A DNA stretch of 8,356 bases, taken from CALJUZ01 sp003387805. GTDB lineage: Bacteria > Bacillota > Limnochordia > Limnochordales > ZCTH02-B6. Positions 1-6,329 of the stretch are shown in pieces (the stretch's first letter is position 1; each line of letters begins with the position of its first letter). The notes below the pieces were generated by a model, which was given only the letters and a program-made list of their open reading frames with translations, ran no database searches and had not been told where the DNA came from. The position numbers and the translations under genes were made by a program. The DNA lies in contig CALJUZ010000172.1 of the NCBI GenBank assembly GCA_937975235.1, positions 1 to 8,356 of the forward strand, given 5' to 3'.

Positions 1-553
1 CGGCCCGCTCGCCGTCCGCGGCCACCCGGTTGCCGCTTCCCGCCGCCTCCTGCAAAAACTCTTCCAAGGCGGCCACGTCCACGTTGCCTTTGAACGGATG
101 GTCCGACGTCGCGTCGCCCGCCTCCGCGACGGGCAGGTTCACGGGCCGCAGGCCGTTGCGCACGATGTGGGCCCGGGTCGTGTCGAAGTGGGTGTTGCCC
201 ACCACCGCCTGGCCTTTCTGCCCGATGCGGCTGAACAGCACGTTCTCCGCGCCCCGCCCCTGGTGGGTGGGGATGACGTGCTCAAACCCCGTCAGCCGGG
301 CCACCGTCTCCCGCAGCCGGCGGAAGTTGGCGCTGCCCGCGTACGCTTCGTCGCCGAGGAACATGCCCGCCCACTGGCTGTCGCTCATGGCGCCGGTGCC
401 GCTGTCGGTCAACAGGTCGATAATGACCTGCTCCGACGACAGGGCGAACAAATTGTAGCCGGCTTCTTCAATCCAGCGCAGCCGCTCCTCGCGGCTGGAC
501 AGCACGATCGGTTCTACGATTTTGGCGCGATACGGTTCTGCACCGGCACGCAT
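1..553 (-). CDS. tnaA: Tryptophanase / tyrosine phenol-lyase family beta-eliminating lyase, N-terminal part (cut by window edge)
   Basis: This is a PLP-dependent lyase that would split an aromatic amino acid (tryptophan to indole, or tyrosine to phenol) into pyruvate and ammonia in the cytoplasm. The 184 residues seen begin at ATG 551-553, and the C-terminal two thirds, including the PLP lysine, lie beyond base 1. Family landmarks are clear: IDLLTDSGTGAMSD (45-58), GDEAYAGS (67-74, with the catalytic-type Tyr71), PTHQGRGAE (95-103, phosphate-binding loop), FDTT (123-126) and FKGN (154-157). The compact spacing and the QWAGM and AGS wording look like tyrosine phenol-lyase. However, Asp124 sits where tryptophanases carry Asp and Citrobacter tyrosine phenol-lyase carries Thr124, so I lean to tryptophanase. 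A strong GGAGGAGG precedes the start. The gene lies 86 bp behind the ParA gene on the same strand and may share its transcript. No TnaC-like leader is visible upstream. The family is certain; the substrate is not. Confidence 0.88.
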   Translation of the reverse strand, partial: MRAGAEPYRAKIVEPIVLSSREERLRWIEEAGYNLFALSSEQVIIDLLTDSGTGAMSDSQWAGMFLGDEAYAGSANFRRLRETVARLTGFEHVIPTHQGRGAENVLFSRIGQKGQAVVGNTHFDTTRAHIVRNGLRPVNLPVAEAGDATSDHPFKGNVDVAALEEFLQEAAGSGNRVAADGERA

Positions 554-560
554 GACACAA

Positions 561-568
561 CCTCCTCC
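561..568 (-). promoter_or_regulatory. Ribosome binding site of the lyase gene
   Basis: On the minus strand this reads GGAGGAGG and ends 7 bases before the ATG at 553. It fixes that ATG as the start and implies strong translation. Confidence 0.85.
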
Positions 569-594
569 GTTGGGGTCCGGCCGGGCCGCCGCGG

Positions 595-663
595 GCGGTC
601 AGACGGGCCGCGGGCAGTCGGATCCATCGTCTCTTGCGGTCAGACGGGCCGCCGGCGGTCGGA
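595..663. repeat. Imperfect direct repeat spanning the parA-like stop codon (2 x 28 bp, period 41)
   Basis: Copy 1 is 595-622 and copy 2 is 636-663. They agree at 26 of 28 positions and both begin with GCGGTCAGACGGGCCGC. Copy 2 contains the stop codon of the ParA-family gene (640-642) and encodes its last residues; copy 1 lies just downstream in the gap before the lyase gene. Because the period is not a multiple of three, copy 1 is not in the gene's frame. It looks like a local duplication of the gene end, or an insertion that replaced it. Confidence 0.8.
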
Positions 664-1539
664 GCCGCCGTCTTTTCTCGTGAACACGTCGATGCGGGGC
701 TCGTCGGCCAACAGCAGCCCGTCGCCGGGCGCCGCACCGCTGTCCCGCCTGGCGTCCGCCTTCGCCAACGCCTCCGGATCGCCCAGCAAGTGCCCGGCCA
801 GGCGGCGATACGCCTCCGCGCCCGCATGGCCCGGCATGTACGACAATATCGACTGCCCCAGCGCGGCCGCCTCCGCAAAGCGCACCGAACGGGGCACGGC
901 GCAGTCGCTGAGCACGGGCACTTTCCGCTGAAACCGCTGCTCCAGCCGGTCCAGCTCGGCCCGCACGTGGCGCAGGCGGCCGTCAAACATGGTGGGCAAA
1001 ATGCCCGCCACCTTCAGCTTGCTGTTGACCTGCACCTGTACTTTGCGCACGAAGCGCAGCAGCACATCCACCGCCCGGGTGGACAAAAACTCGCACACCA
1101 GCGGCACCAGCACTTCGTCGGCCGCGGCGAACGCGTTGACCGTCAAAAGCCCCAGCGACGGCTGGCAGTCCATGAGCACGAAGTCGTATTCGTCGCGCAA
1201 AGGCGCCAGCATGCCCGCCAGCCGCCGCTCCCTGTTTACAGTATGAATGAGCTCGATTTCGGCCAGCGACAAATCGATATTGGCCGGCAGCAAATCGGGC
1301 CCCATGGGCGTGGACAGCAAAATTTCCCGGGAATCGAGGCCCTTGATCAGCGCATCGTACGTGGTCTTCCCCAAGTCATCGGGGTTGCGGCCGGACCACA
1401 CCGTGAGGCTGGCCTGCGGATCCATGTCGACCAAGAGCACGCGATAGCCGGCCTCGTGCAAAGCCGCGCCGAGATTGGCCACCGTCGTCGTCTTGGCCAC
1501 GCCGCCTTTTTGGTTGGCCACCGCGATAACCCGGCTCAT
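640..1539 (-). CDS. ParA/Soj-family (MinD-like superfamily) ATPase
   Basis: This 299-residue deviant-Walker ATPase belongs to the family that positions chromosomes, plasmids or large complexes by ATP-driven dimerisation on DNA. Motifs in order: deviant Walker A KGGVAKTT (11-18, signature Lys11, with Ala15 where Gly is usual), A' region VDMDPQ (37-42), Walker B VLMDCQPSLG (121-130), and the mid-domain PLVCEFLSTRAVD (146-158). The KGGVAKTT variant is, as I recall, common in actinobacterial-type ParA-like proteins, so it need not be a defect. The body ends near residue 254. The remaining 45 residues form a charged, low-complexity tail whose end is encoded by a direct repeat. The ATG has GAGGA 9 bases upstream. 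No parB gene or parS-like site is visible, so this is an orphan here. The gene could be chromosomal Soj or a ParA-like protein with another cargo. Confidence 0.92.
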   Translation of the reverse strand: MSRVIAVANQKGGVAKTTTVANLGAALHEAGYRVLLVDMDPQASLTVWSGRNPDDLGKTTYDALIKGLDSREILLSTPMGPDLLPANIDLSLAEIELIHTVNRERRLAGMLAPLRDEYDFVLMDCQPSLGLLTVNAFAAADEVLVPLVCEFLSTRAVDVLLRFVRKVQVQVNSKLKVAGILPTMFDGRLRHVRAELDRLEQRFQRKVPVLSDCAVPRSVRFAEAAALGQSILSYMPGHAGAEAYRRLAGHLLGDPEALAKADARRDSGAAPGDGLLLADEPRIDVFTRKDGGSDRRRPV

Positions 1540-1548
1540 GTCCCCACG

Positions 1549-1553
1549 TCCTC
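1549..1553 (-). promoter_or_regulatory. Ribosome binding site of the ParA-family gene
   Basis: The minus strand reads GAGGA, 9 bases before the ATG at 1539, supporting this start. A very stable hairpin (1559-1582) ends 5 bases upstream of it. Confidence 0.55.
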
Positions 1554-1558
1554 GTTCC

Positions 1559-1582
1559 GGCGGCGGCCCGCCGGCCGCCGCC
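1559..1582. other. Perfect 10-bp all-GC inverted repeat (hairpin) just upstream of the ParA-family ribosome binding site
   Basis: GGCGGCGGCC (1559-1568) and GGCCGCCGCC (1573-1582) are exact reverse complements around a 4-base loop. In minus-strand mRNA this would be an extremely stable hairpin between the ABC-F gene and the ParA-family gene. No T tract follows, so it is not a canonical intrinsic terminator. It could instead block 3' exonucleases, stabilise a processed mRNA end or slow ribosome loading; these roles are inference. Confidence 0.75.
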
Positions 1583-1638
1583 CGACCGGAGCGCGCCGCC
1601 CCGGCGACAACCGCCCGACTGGAGCGTGCCGGCCCGGC
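1578..1638. repeat. Imperfect direct repeat in the ABC-F / ParA-family gap (2 x 28 bp, period 33)
   Basis: Copies at 1578-1605 and 1611-1638 agree at 25 of 28 positions; both begin CCGCCCGAC and end CCCGGC, and a 5-base spacer lies between them. They sit in the 147-bp gap downstream of the ABC-F stop. The first copy overlaps the last five bases of the hairpin at 1559-1582. No promoter or terminator is recognisable in the rest of this gap. Confidence 0.78.
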
Positions 1639-1686
1639 CCGTCCTTCGCCCGCCCGGCGCGGCCCGTCGTCACGCGACTTCGCCGC

Positions 1687-3744
1687 CTACGATTCCAATG
1701 CCTCCTGCAGCGCGGCCCATTCGTCCATCAGCCGCTCCAGCGTTTCCAGCGCGTGCTGGTGGGCCTGCACCGTCTCCCGGGCCCGCCGGCCGTCCGCGTA
1801 CAGCTCCGGGTCGGCCAGCGCCTCTTCCAACGACCGCTTCTCTGCTTCCCACTTCTCGATCTCTTGCTCCACCGCGGCGATGCGGGCCTGCTGCTGCCGC
1901 CGGCGGCGGGCTTCCTCGGCCCGGGCCCGGCGCAGCGCCCCTTGATCCACGGGGCCGGCGCGGTCCTCCGCCCCGGCCGCACCGCCCGCGGCCTGCCGCC
2001 CGGCCTGCTGGGCCTGCAGCCGGGCCTCCAGCGCCCGCCGCTTCTCGGCGTACTCCGAGTACGTGCCGAGAAACGTCTCCACCCGGCCGTCCTGCACGAT
2101 CCACAGCCGGTCGCACACCGTATCCAGAAAATACCGGTCGTGGGAAACGACGATGACGGTGCCGTCAAAATCTTCCAGCGCCGCCTCCAGCGCCGTGCGG
2201 GCGGCGATGTCCAGATGGTTCGTGGGCTCGTCCAGCAGCAGCACGTTGGGCTGCCGCAAAATGAGCTGCGCCAGCGCGACCCGGTTTTGCTCGCCGCCGC
2301 TCAAGCGCCCCACGGGCGCGTGAATGTCGTCGCCGAAAAACAAGAAGGCCGCCAGGTGCCGCCGCGCTTCCTCCATGGTCAGACGGCGCACCGACAGGAT
2401 GTGGTCCAAGACCGTGGCCTCCGGATCCAGCTCGGCCTGGCCCTGCGCGAAAAAGCCGATGCGCACGCCTTCGCCGGGGATGACCCAGCCTTCGTCGGGC
2501 GCCAGCTGCCCGGCCAGAAGCCGCATGAGGGTCGTTTTGCCGCTGCCGTTGGGACCGATGACGCCGATGCGCTGGCCCCGCTCCACCAGAAGATTGACAT
2601 CGGACAAGACCGGCCGGCCGCCGTAGGCTTTGCCGGCGCCCTTCACCCGGAAAATTTCAGTGCCGGCGTGGGCCGCCGCGCCCAGCCGAATCCGGGGCCC
2701 CTCCCGCCGCCGGTCGGCCGGCGGCGCTTCCAGGCGCTCCATGCGCGCGAGCTGCTTGGCCCGGCCCCGCGCCTGCCTCGCCTTGACGCCGGCTTTGTAG
2801 CGCCGGATGAACTGCTCCAGCCGCTCAATCTCGGCCTGCTGGCGCGCGAACAGCTCCCGCTGCCGGGCCACGGCCTCGGCCTTGAGTTCCATGGCCCGGG
2901 TGTAGCCGCCCGGATACACGGTGACCCGGGCCGCCTCCACGTCCCACGTCTCCTTCGTCACCGCGTCGAGGAAATACCGATCGTGCGAGACGACCACGAC
3001 CGCCTGTTTGGCCTCGGCGAGAAACGTCTCCAGCCACTCCGTCGCAGCCGCGTCAAGATGGTTGGTGGGCTCATCCAAAAGCAGCACGTCCGGTGCCGCC
3101 AAGAGCAGGCGGGCCAGCGCGACCCGCACCCGCTGCCCGCCGCTGAGCTGGCCGATGCGCCGGGCCAGGTCTTCTTCCCGAAAGCCGAGACCGAAGGCCG
3201 CGGCCCGCAGCCTGGCCTCCGCCTCGTAGCCGCCGGCCCGCTCGAACCGCTCGGATGCCCGGGCGTAGCGGTCCATGATTTCTTCCAGGGACATGGAAGC
3301 GTACGGATCGCCGGCGGCCGATGCGGCTATGCCGGCGGCCGGTGGGTCCTGGCCGGCATCCCGGCCGGCCGCCGGGCCGGCGCCCGCGCCGCCCCCGTCC
3401 CCCGCTCGCGCCGCCATGGCCCGCTCCAGCCGGCGCATTTCCCCGGCCAGCGCCTCCACGTCCGCCAGCGCGTCGCGCAGAAACGACGCCACCGTGCGGC
3501 GCATGTCTTCCTCGACGAAGCCCACCTGCTGGCCCATATAGCCGATCTGCACGTCCCGGGCTTCCTCGCGCCGGCCCCCGTCCAGAAGCTCGCCGCCCGC
3601 CAGCATGCGCAGGAGGGTGCTCTTGCCGCTGCCGTTGGGGCCGACGATGCCGATTTTCTCCCCCGCCCGCACGGTAACGTCCACGTTTTTCAAAACCTGC
3701 CGGGCGCCGTAAAATTTGTCCGCACCCGTCAAGCGTATGAGCAT
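1687..3744 (-). CDS. ABC-F family ATP-binding cassette protein (two cassettes, coiled-coil C-terminus)
   Basis: This 685-residue soluble ATPase of the ABC-F family would bind the ribosomal E site, either for translation quality control (Uup/YdiF/EttA type) or for antibiotic protection. Cassette 1 has GPNGSGKST (35-43), LSGGQ (200-204) and LLLDEPTNHLD (221-231). Cassette 2 has GPNGSGKTT (397-405), LSGGE (481-485) and LLLDEPTNHLD (502-512); both catalytic Glu residues are present (225, 506). The basic interdomain linker at about 282-345 is the P-site interaction region. There is no transmembrane segment, which argues against a transporter. Residues 112-146 are a Gly/Ala/Pro-rich insertion in the arm region of cassette 1. 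Residues 565-685 are a charged coiled coil of the type seen in Uup-like members. The start at 3742-3744 has only a weak upstream AGGGAC. The gene follows the two-component pair by 159 bp. The family is certain; the exact subfamily is not. Confidence 0.95.
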   Translation of the reverse strand: MLIRLTGADKFYGARQVLKNVDVTVRAGEKIGIVGPNGSGKSTLLRMLAGGELLDGGRREEARDVQIGYMGQQVGFVEEDMRRTVASFLRDALADVEALAGEMRRLERAMAARAGDGGGAGAGPAAGRDAGQDPPAAGIAASAAGDPYASMSLEEIMDRYARASERFERAGGYEAEARLRAAAFGLGFREEDLARRIGQLSGGQRVRVALARLLLAAPDVLLLDEPTNHLDAAATEWLETFLAEAKQAVVVVSHDRYFLDAVTKETWDVEAARVTVYPGGYTRAMELKAEAVARQRELFARQQAEIERLEQFIRRYKAGVKARQARGRAKQLARMERLEAPPADRRREGPRIRLGAAAHAGTEIFRVKGAGKAYGGRPVLSDVNLLVERGQRIGVIGPNGSGKTTLMRLLAGQLAPDEGWVIPGEGVRIGFFAQGQAELDPEATVLDHILSVRRLTMEEARRHLAAFLFFGDDIHAPVGRLSGGEQNRVALAQLILRQPNVLLLDEPTNHLDIAARTALEAALEDFDGTVIVVSHDRYFLDTVCDRLWIVQDGRVETFLGTYSEYAEKRRALEARLQAQQAGRQAAGGAAGAEDRAGPVDQGALRRARAEEARRRRQQQARIAAVEQEIEKWEAEKRSLEEALADPELYADGRRARETVQAHQHALETLERLMDEWAALQEALES

Positions 3745-3839
3745 TTGGCTGTCACTGTCCCTGTCGCCGCCGCTTTTGTGCCCGTCAAAGCCGCCGGCGG
3801 TGTTCGCCGCGCCGCATCGGGCCGCAGCCGGCGATGTTC

Positions 3840-3918
3840 CGCCCGCCGGCGTACGGCCTTAAGCCCCGGCCTTGCGCCTCCGCGCCCGCCGGCGTCCCGG
3901 CCTTCAGACCCGGCCCTG
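3840..3918. repeat. Imperfect direct repeat spanning the response-regulator stop codon (about 35 bp, period 43)
   Basis: Copy 1 (3840-3874) and copy 2 (3883-3918) share an exact 13-mer, CGCCCGCCGGCGT, then continue to match with four substitutions and one single-base gap (31 matched positions). Copy 2 contains the regulator's stop codon (3904-3906) and part of its C-terminal tail; copy 1 lies downstream in the gap before the ABC-F gene. The rest of the gap (3745-3839) is GC-rich, with short palindromes such as CCGCCGGCGG at 3791-3800, and I see no clear promoter or terminator in it. Confidence 0.7.
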
Positions 3919-4593
3919 GCCCTCGGCGCCGCCGCGCCCGTCCAAGCCGTGCCGCACCGCCCACGCCGCCGCCGCGGCCCGGTTGTGCAGCTGCAGCTTG
4001 CCGAGGATGTTGCTGACGTAATTGCGCACCGTCTTTTCGCTCAGGTACATCTTGTTGGCGATTTCCCGGTTCGTCTTGCCCTGGGCGATGAGCACCAAAA
4101 TCTTCTGCTCCTGCTCCGTCAGCGACTCGCCGCCGGGAATGGGCGGGCCGTCGCCTTCGCCCGTGACGCCCGAGCGCACCCGCTCGAGAATCTTGCCCGT
4201 CACCGTCGGGTCCAGCAGCGATTCGCCGTTGTACACCCGGCGAATGGCGTTGACCAGCTCCTGCGTGCCGATCTGCTTCAGCACGTAGCCGCTGGCGCCG
4301 GCCATGACCGAGCCGATGACCGCCTCGTCGTCCGAGTACGACGTCAGCATGATGACCTTCACTTCCGGCCAGCGCGAGCGGATGACGCGGCACGCCTCGA
4401 TGCCGCTGCCTCCCGGCATGCGAATGTCCATGATGACGACGTCGGGCTGGGTGGCGGCCACCACCTCCTCGGCCTCCGTGGCCGAGCCGGCCTCGCCCAC
4501 CACCTCCAGGTCGGACACCCGGTTGAGCAGCGTTTTCAGCCCGAGCCGCACCACTTCATGATCGTCCACGATGACAACTCTGATTGGCTTCAC
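3904..4593 (-). CDS. NarL/DevR-family response regulator (REC + LuxR-type HTH)
   Basis: This 229-residue two-component DNA-binding regulator is probably the partner of the kinase immediately upstream. The receiver domain (4-120) has the acidic pair Asp10/Asp11, phosphoacceptor Asp56 in VIMDIRMPG, Thr84 and Lys106 (YVLKQ). The C-terminal GerE/LuxR helix-turn-helix (157-217) contains LTEQEQKILVLIAQGKTNRE and then SEKTVRNYVSNILGKL (185-200), wording close to DevR/DosR and LiaR-type regulators. The start is GTG at 4591-4593, chosen because GGAGGGG lies 7 bases upstream and the receiver begins right after it. The final residues (GRGGAEGQGRV) are low complexity and partly encoded by a direct repeat. 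Likely targets are its own operon and the ABC-F gene, but no operator can be assigned. Confidence 0.95.
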   Translation of the reverse strand: MKPIRVVIVDDHEVVRLGLKTLLNRVSDLEVVGEAGSATEAEEVVAATQPDVVIMDIRMPGGSGIEACRVIRSRWPEVKVIMLTSYSDDEAVIGSVMAGASGYVLKQIGTQELVNAIRRVYNGESLLDPTVTGKILERVRSGVTGEGDGPPIPGGESLTEQEQKILVLIAQGKTNREIANKMYLSEKTVRNYVSNILGKLQLHNRAAAAAWAVRHGLDGRGGAEGQGRV

Positions 4594-4600
4594 CCTGACA

Positions 4601-4607
4601 CCCCTCC
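4601..4607 (-). promoter_or_regulatory. Ribosome binding site deciding the GTG start of the response regulator
   Basis: GGAGGGG on the minus strand, 7 bases before GTG 4593. It supports a non-ATG start. Confidence 0.8.
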
Positions 4608-4655
4608 ACTTTCCGGCACGATGCTGGACCTTGACCGCCTTCTTCGTCGCGCCCG

Positions 4656-4680
4656 CCGGTTCCCGCGACCGGCTTCCCGC
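4656..4680. repeat. Short tandem duplication abutting the kinase stop codon
   Basis: CCGGTTCCCGC (4656-4666) is followed two bases later by CCGGCTTCCCGC (4669-4680), identical apart from one inserted base. It ends exactly at the kinase stop codon (4681-4683). It is short enough that chance is possible in this composition. The 87-bp kinase/regulator gap shows no terminator, consistent with co-transcription. Confidence 0.4.
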
Positions 4681-6120
4681 TCAGCTCCCCGCTTCCGTCA
4701 CCCATGGCGTCAGCGGCACGGCCACCGACACCGTCGTCCCCCGGCCCGGCTCGCTGTCGATGTCCACGTGCGCCCCCATCAGCTGGGCCCGCTGCCGGAT
4801 GTTGCGCAGCCCCTGCCCCGTGGCCCGGGCTTCCTCCGAGAGGTCGAAGCCGCTGCCGTCGTCGATGATGGCCATGCTCACCTGCGTCGCGTTCGAATCA
4901 ATTTCGATGCGCAGCCGCTGCGCGCCCCCGTGCCGGATGGCGTTGGTCAGCGACTCCCGCGCAATCTGCAGCATATGGTTGAGCACCTCCGGCCGCAGCA
5001 CCGTAGCCGTGTCGCCCCGGGTTTCCAGGGTCACCGATACGCCGAACCCGCGCTTATATTCCGACGCGATGTGGGCCATGGCCTCCTGCAGCGTGCGGTG
5101 CTCGTCTTTCGGCGAGCGAAGGTTGGAAATGTAGTGGCGGAGGTCGCGGATGGACTCGTCCAGCTTTTCCATGACGTACTCAATGCGCTCTTTGCTCTCC
5201 GCCGGCTCTTCGTCGATTTGTTCTCTGGCAAACTCGAGGTTGAGGCCCACCGCGTACAGCCGCTGGATGATGCCGTCGTGCAGCTCCCGGGCGATGCGGT
5301 CCCGCTCCTCCAGCACCGCCTCGATGCGCTCCGCCTGCTCCATGCGCCGGGCCTGCTCCACGTCGAACACTTCCAGCATGCGGGTGACGAACAGCGTAAT
5401 GGCCAGGCCCGCCAAGCCCCGCCACAGCTCGATGGGCAGGCCGGTCCAGCGAAACACGAGGCCCGTATTCAGGTAGCGGGCCGGGAAAAAGCCCGCCTCG
5501 GGCACGATGAGCCCGCCGGCCACGGCGAACAGCAGAAACGCGAACACCGACATGCGCAGCATCCGCAACAGCCGCGGCTGCCCCATGCGCCGAAACTCTC
5601 CGGCCTGCCGGCTGAGGCCGTAGCAGGTGAGCAGCGCGCCCGGGAGCGCCAGCAAGTAGCGGGCGAAGGCGTCCCCTTCGTCCAGCCACCGCACGATGGA
5701 CACGTCCCGGAAAAACGGGCCCCGGAACACGTACCCGGCGAACCACACGGCAAACGCGAACCACGCCACCAGCGGCAGGAAGTGATAGCGCCGCGGCAGC
5801 CCTTCCGCCACGAGACGCAGCCCGAACTGCATCAAAAACGTAAACGCCACCGCCAGCAGCGTGCCGTGCACCGCCCAAAGCAGCACGATGTTTTCGGCGG
5901 GCATGTACGTGGCCTGAATCGGGATGAACACGTGGCCCCACTCGGCCGTGCCGTGCAAAAGACCGAAGGTGCCCAGGAGCGGCAAGGCGCGCGCAACGGT
6001 CAGCTCGCTGGGCCGCCGGGACTGAAGCGTCAGCGCGAAGCCCAGCAAAAAGAAAACGAGACCGTAGCCGAACACGACCACGATTTCATTGGTGCTGAAA
6101 AACTCCCGCAGCGTGGACAT
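4681..6120 (-). CDS. Seven-TM membrane sensor histidine kinase (HisKA_3 / HATPase_c, NarX/DevS type)
   Basis: From ATG 6118-6120 the protein has 479 residues. The N-terminal half holds about seven hydrophobic segments (roughly 12-33, 42-65, 76-104, 112-131, 152-170, 189-209, 229-249) with little outside the membrane, so it probably senses something in or near the membrane. The second segment carries LHGTAEW. The dimerisation and phosphotransfer box is ERDRIARELHDGIIQRLYAV (272-291) with phosphoacceptor His281. The ATPase domain follows, with the N box ESLTNAIRHGGA (389-400, Asn393), the G1 box DDGSGFD (420-426) and GLRNIRQRAQLMGA (437-450). It heads the minus-strand cluster, 87 bp before its likely partner regulator. 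Two upstream in-frame ATGs (6148-6150, 6145-6147) would add 10 or 9 residues, and an extended frame to 6345 would run over the promoter and is unlikely. The signal is unknown. Confidence 0.93.
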   Translation of the reverse strand: MSTLREFFSTNEIVVVFGYGLVFFLLGFALTLQSRRPSELTVARALPLLGTFGLLHGTAEWGHVFIPIQATYMPAENIVLLWAVHGTLLAVAFTFLMQFGLRLVAEGLPRRYHFLPLVAWFAFAVWFAGYVFRGPFFRDVSIVRWLDEGDAFARYLLALPGALLTCYGLSRQAGEFRRMGQPRLLRMLRMSVFAFLLFAVAGGLIVPEAGFFPARYLNTGLVFRWTGLPIELWRGLAGLAITLFVTRMLEVFDVEQARRMEQAERIEAVLEERDRIARELHDGIIQRLYAVGLNLEFAREQIDEEPAESKERIEYVMEKLDESIRDLRHYISNLRSPKDEHRTLQEAMAHIASEYKRGFGVSVTLETRGDTATVLRPEVLNHMLQIARESLTNAIRHGGAQRLRIEIDSNATQVSMAIIDDGSGFDLSEEARATGQGLRNIRQRAQLMGAHVDIDSEPGRGTTVSVAVPLTPWVTEAGS

Positions 6121-6136
6121 CGGCGCCGGTGCCGCG

Positions 6137-6144
6137 CCTCCTTT
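6137..6144 (-). promoter_or_regulatory. Shine-Dalgarno-like AAAGGAGG upstream of the kinase
   Basis: AAAGGAGG on the minus strand is near-perfect but lies 16 bases from the ATG at 6120, longer than usual, and no start codon in the kinase frame lies between them. It either serves 6120 at unusual spacing, or is a coincidence inside a coding region that begins at 6147. Confidence 0.5.
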
Positions 6145-6153
6145 CATCATTAC

Positions 6154-6162
6154 ATTGTACCA
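6154..6162 (-). promoter_or_regulatory. Extended -10 promoter of the kinase operon
   Basis: The minus strand reads TGGTACAAT, that is TGn plus a 5/6 match to TATAAT, in an AT-rich island within very GC-rich DNA. No good -35 is seen at 17 bp, as is typical of extended -10 promoters. The predicted transcription start is near 6147, which would place the mRNA 5' end on an in-frame ATG. Confidence 0.6.
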
Positions 6163-6214
6163 TAGAATGAACTTTCGCCGATGCGGCCCGGGCCGGGCGC
6201 CGCGGCGGGCCGCC

Positions 6215-6267
6215 GTGCGTTCACGCCGGGGCGGGGCGCCCTGCGTTCGCGCCGGAGCCGGGGCGCC
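6215..6267. repeat. Head-to-tail 26/27-bp duplication in the divergent gap
   Basis: Copy 1 (6215-6240) and copy 2 (6241-6267) match at 23 positions with three substitutions and one inserted base; both contain TGCGTTC and end GGGGCGCC. A more degenerate third copy may follow at 6268-6293. The repeats fill the GC-rich middle of the 289-bp gap between the kinase and the YwhD-like gene. Apart from the two promoters and these repeats I see nothing else in that gap. Confidence 0.7.
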
Positions 6268-6329
6268 GTACGCCTTCGCAGCGGCCGGGGCGGGCTCGGC
6301 CGGGCCGCTCTCCTGTCCGAAAGTGCGAC

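Noticed and set aside
554..639. A TnaC-like regulatory leader peptide upstream of the lyase.
   Set aside because: The 86-bp gap holds no short frame with a start, a ribosome binding site and a Trp codon in the right place; it is mostly the direct repeat.
1687..3744. Reading the two-cassette ATPase as a drug exporter.
   Set aside because: There are no transmembrane segments and the linker and signature layout are those of ABC-F proteins, which act on ribosomes.
3745..3903. A separate promoter for the ABC-F gene (TTGACG on the minus strand at 3783-3788).
   Set aside because: No acceptable -10 is found at 15-19 bp from it; the match to a -35 alone is not enough.
634..6165. A 1843-codon open frame on the plus strand running opposite the kinase, regulator, ABC-F and ParA-family genes.
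   Set aside because: All four minus-strand genes are in the same frame and this frame is their exact codon-for-codon complement. It stays open because none of them uses TTA, CTA or TCA, as expected at this GC content. Its protein is Arg/Pro/His/Gln-rich, has no recognisable domain and crosses gene gaps.
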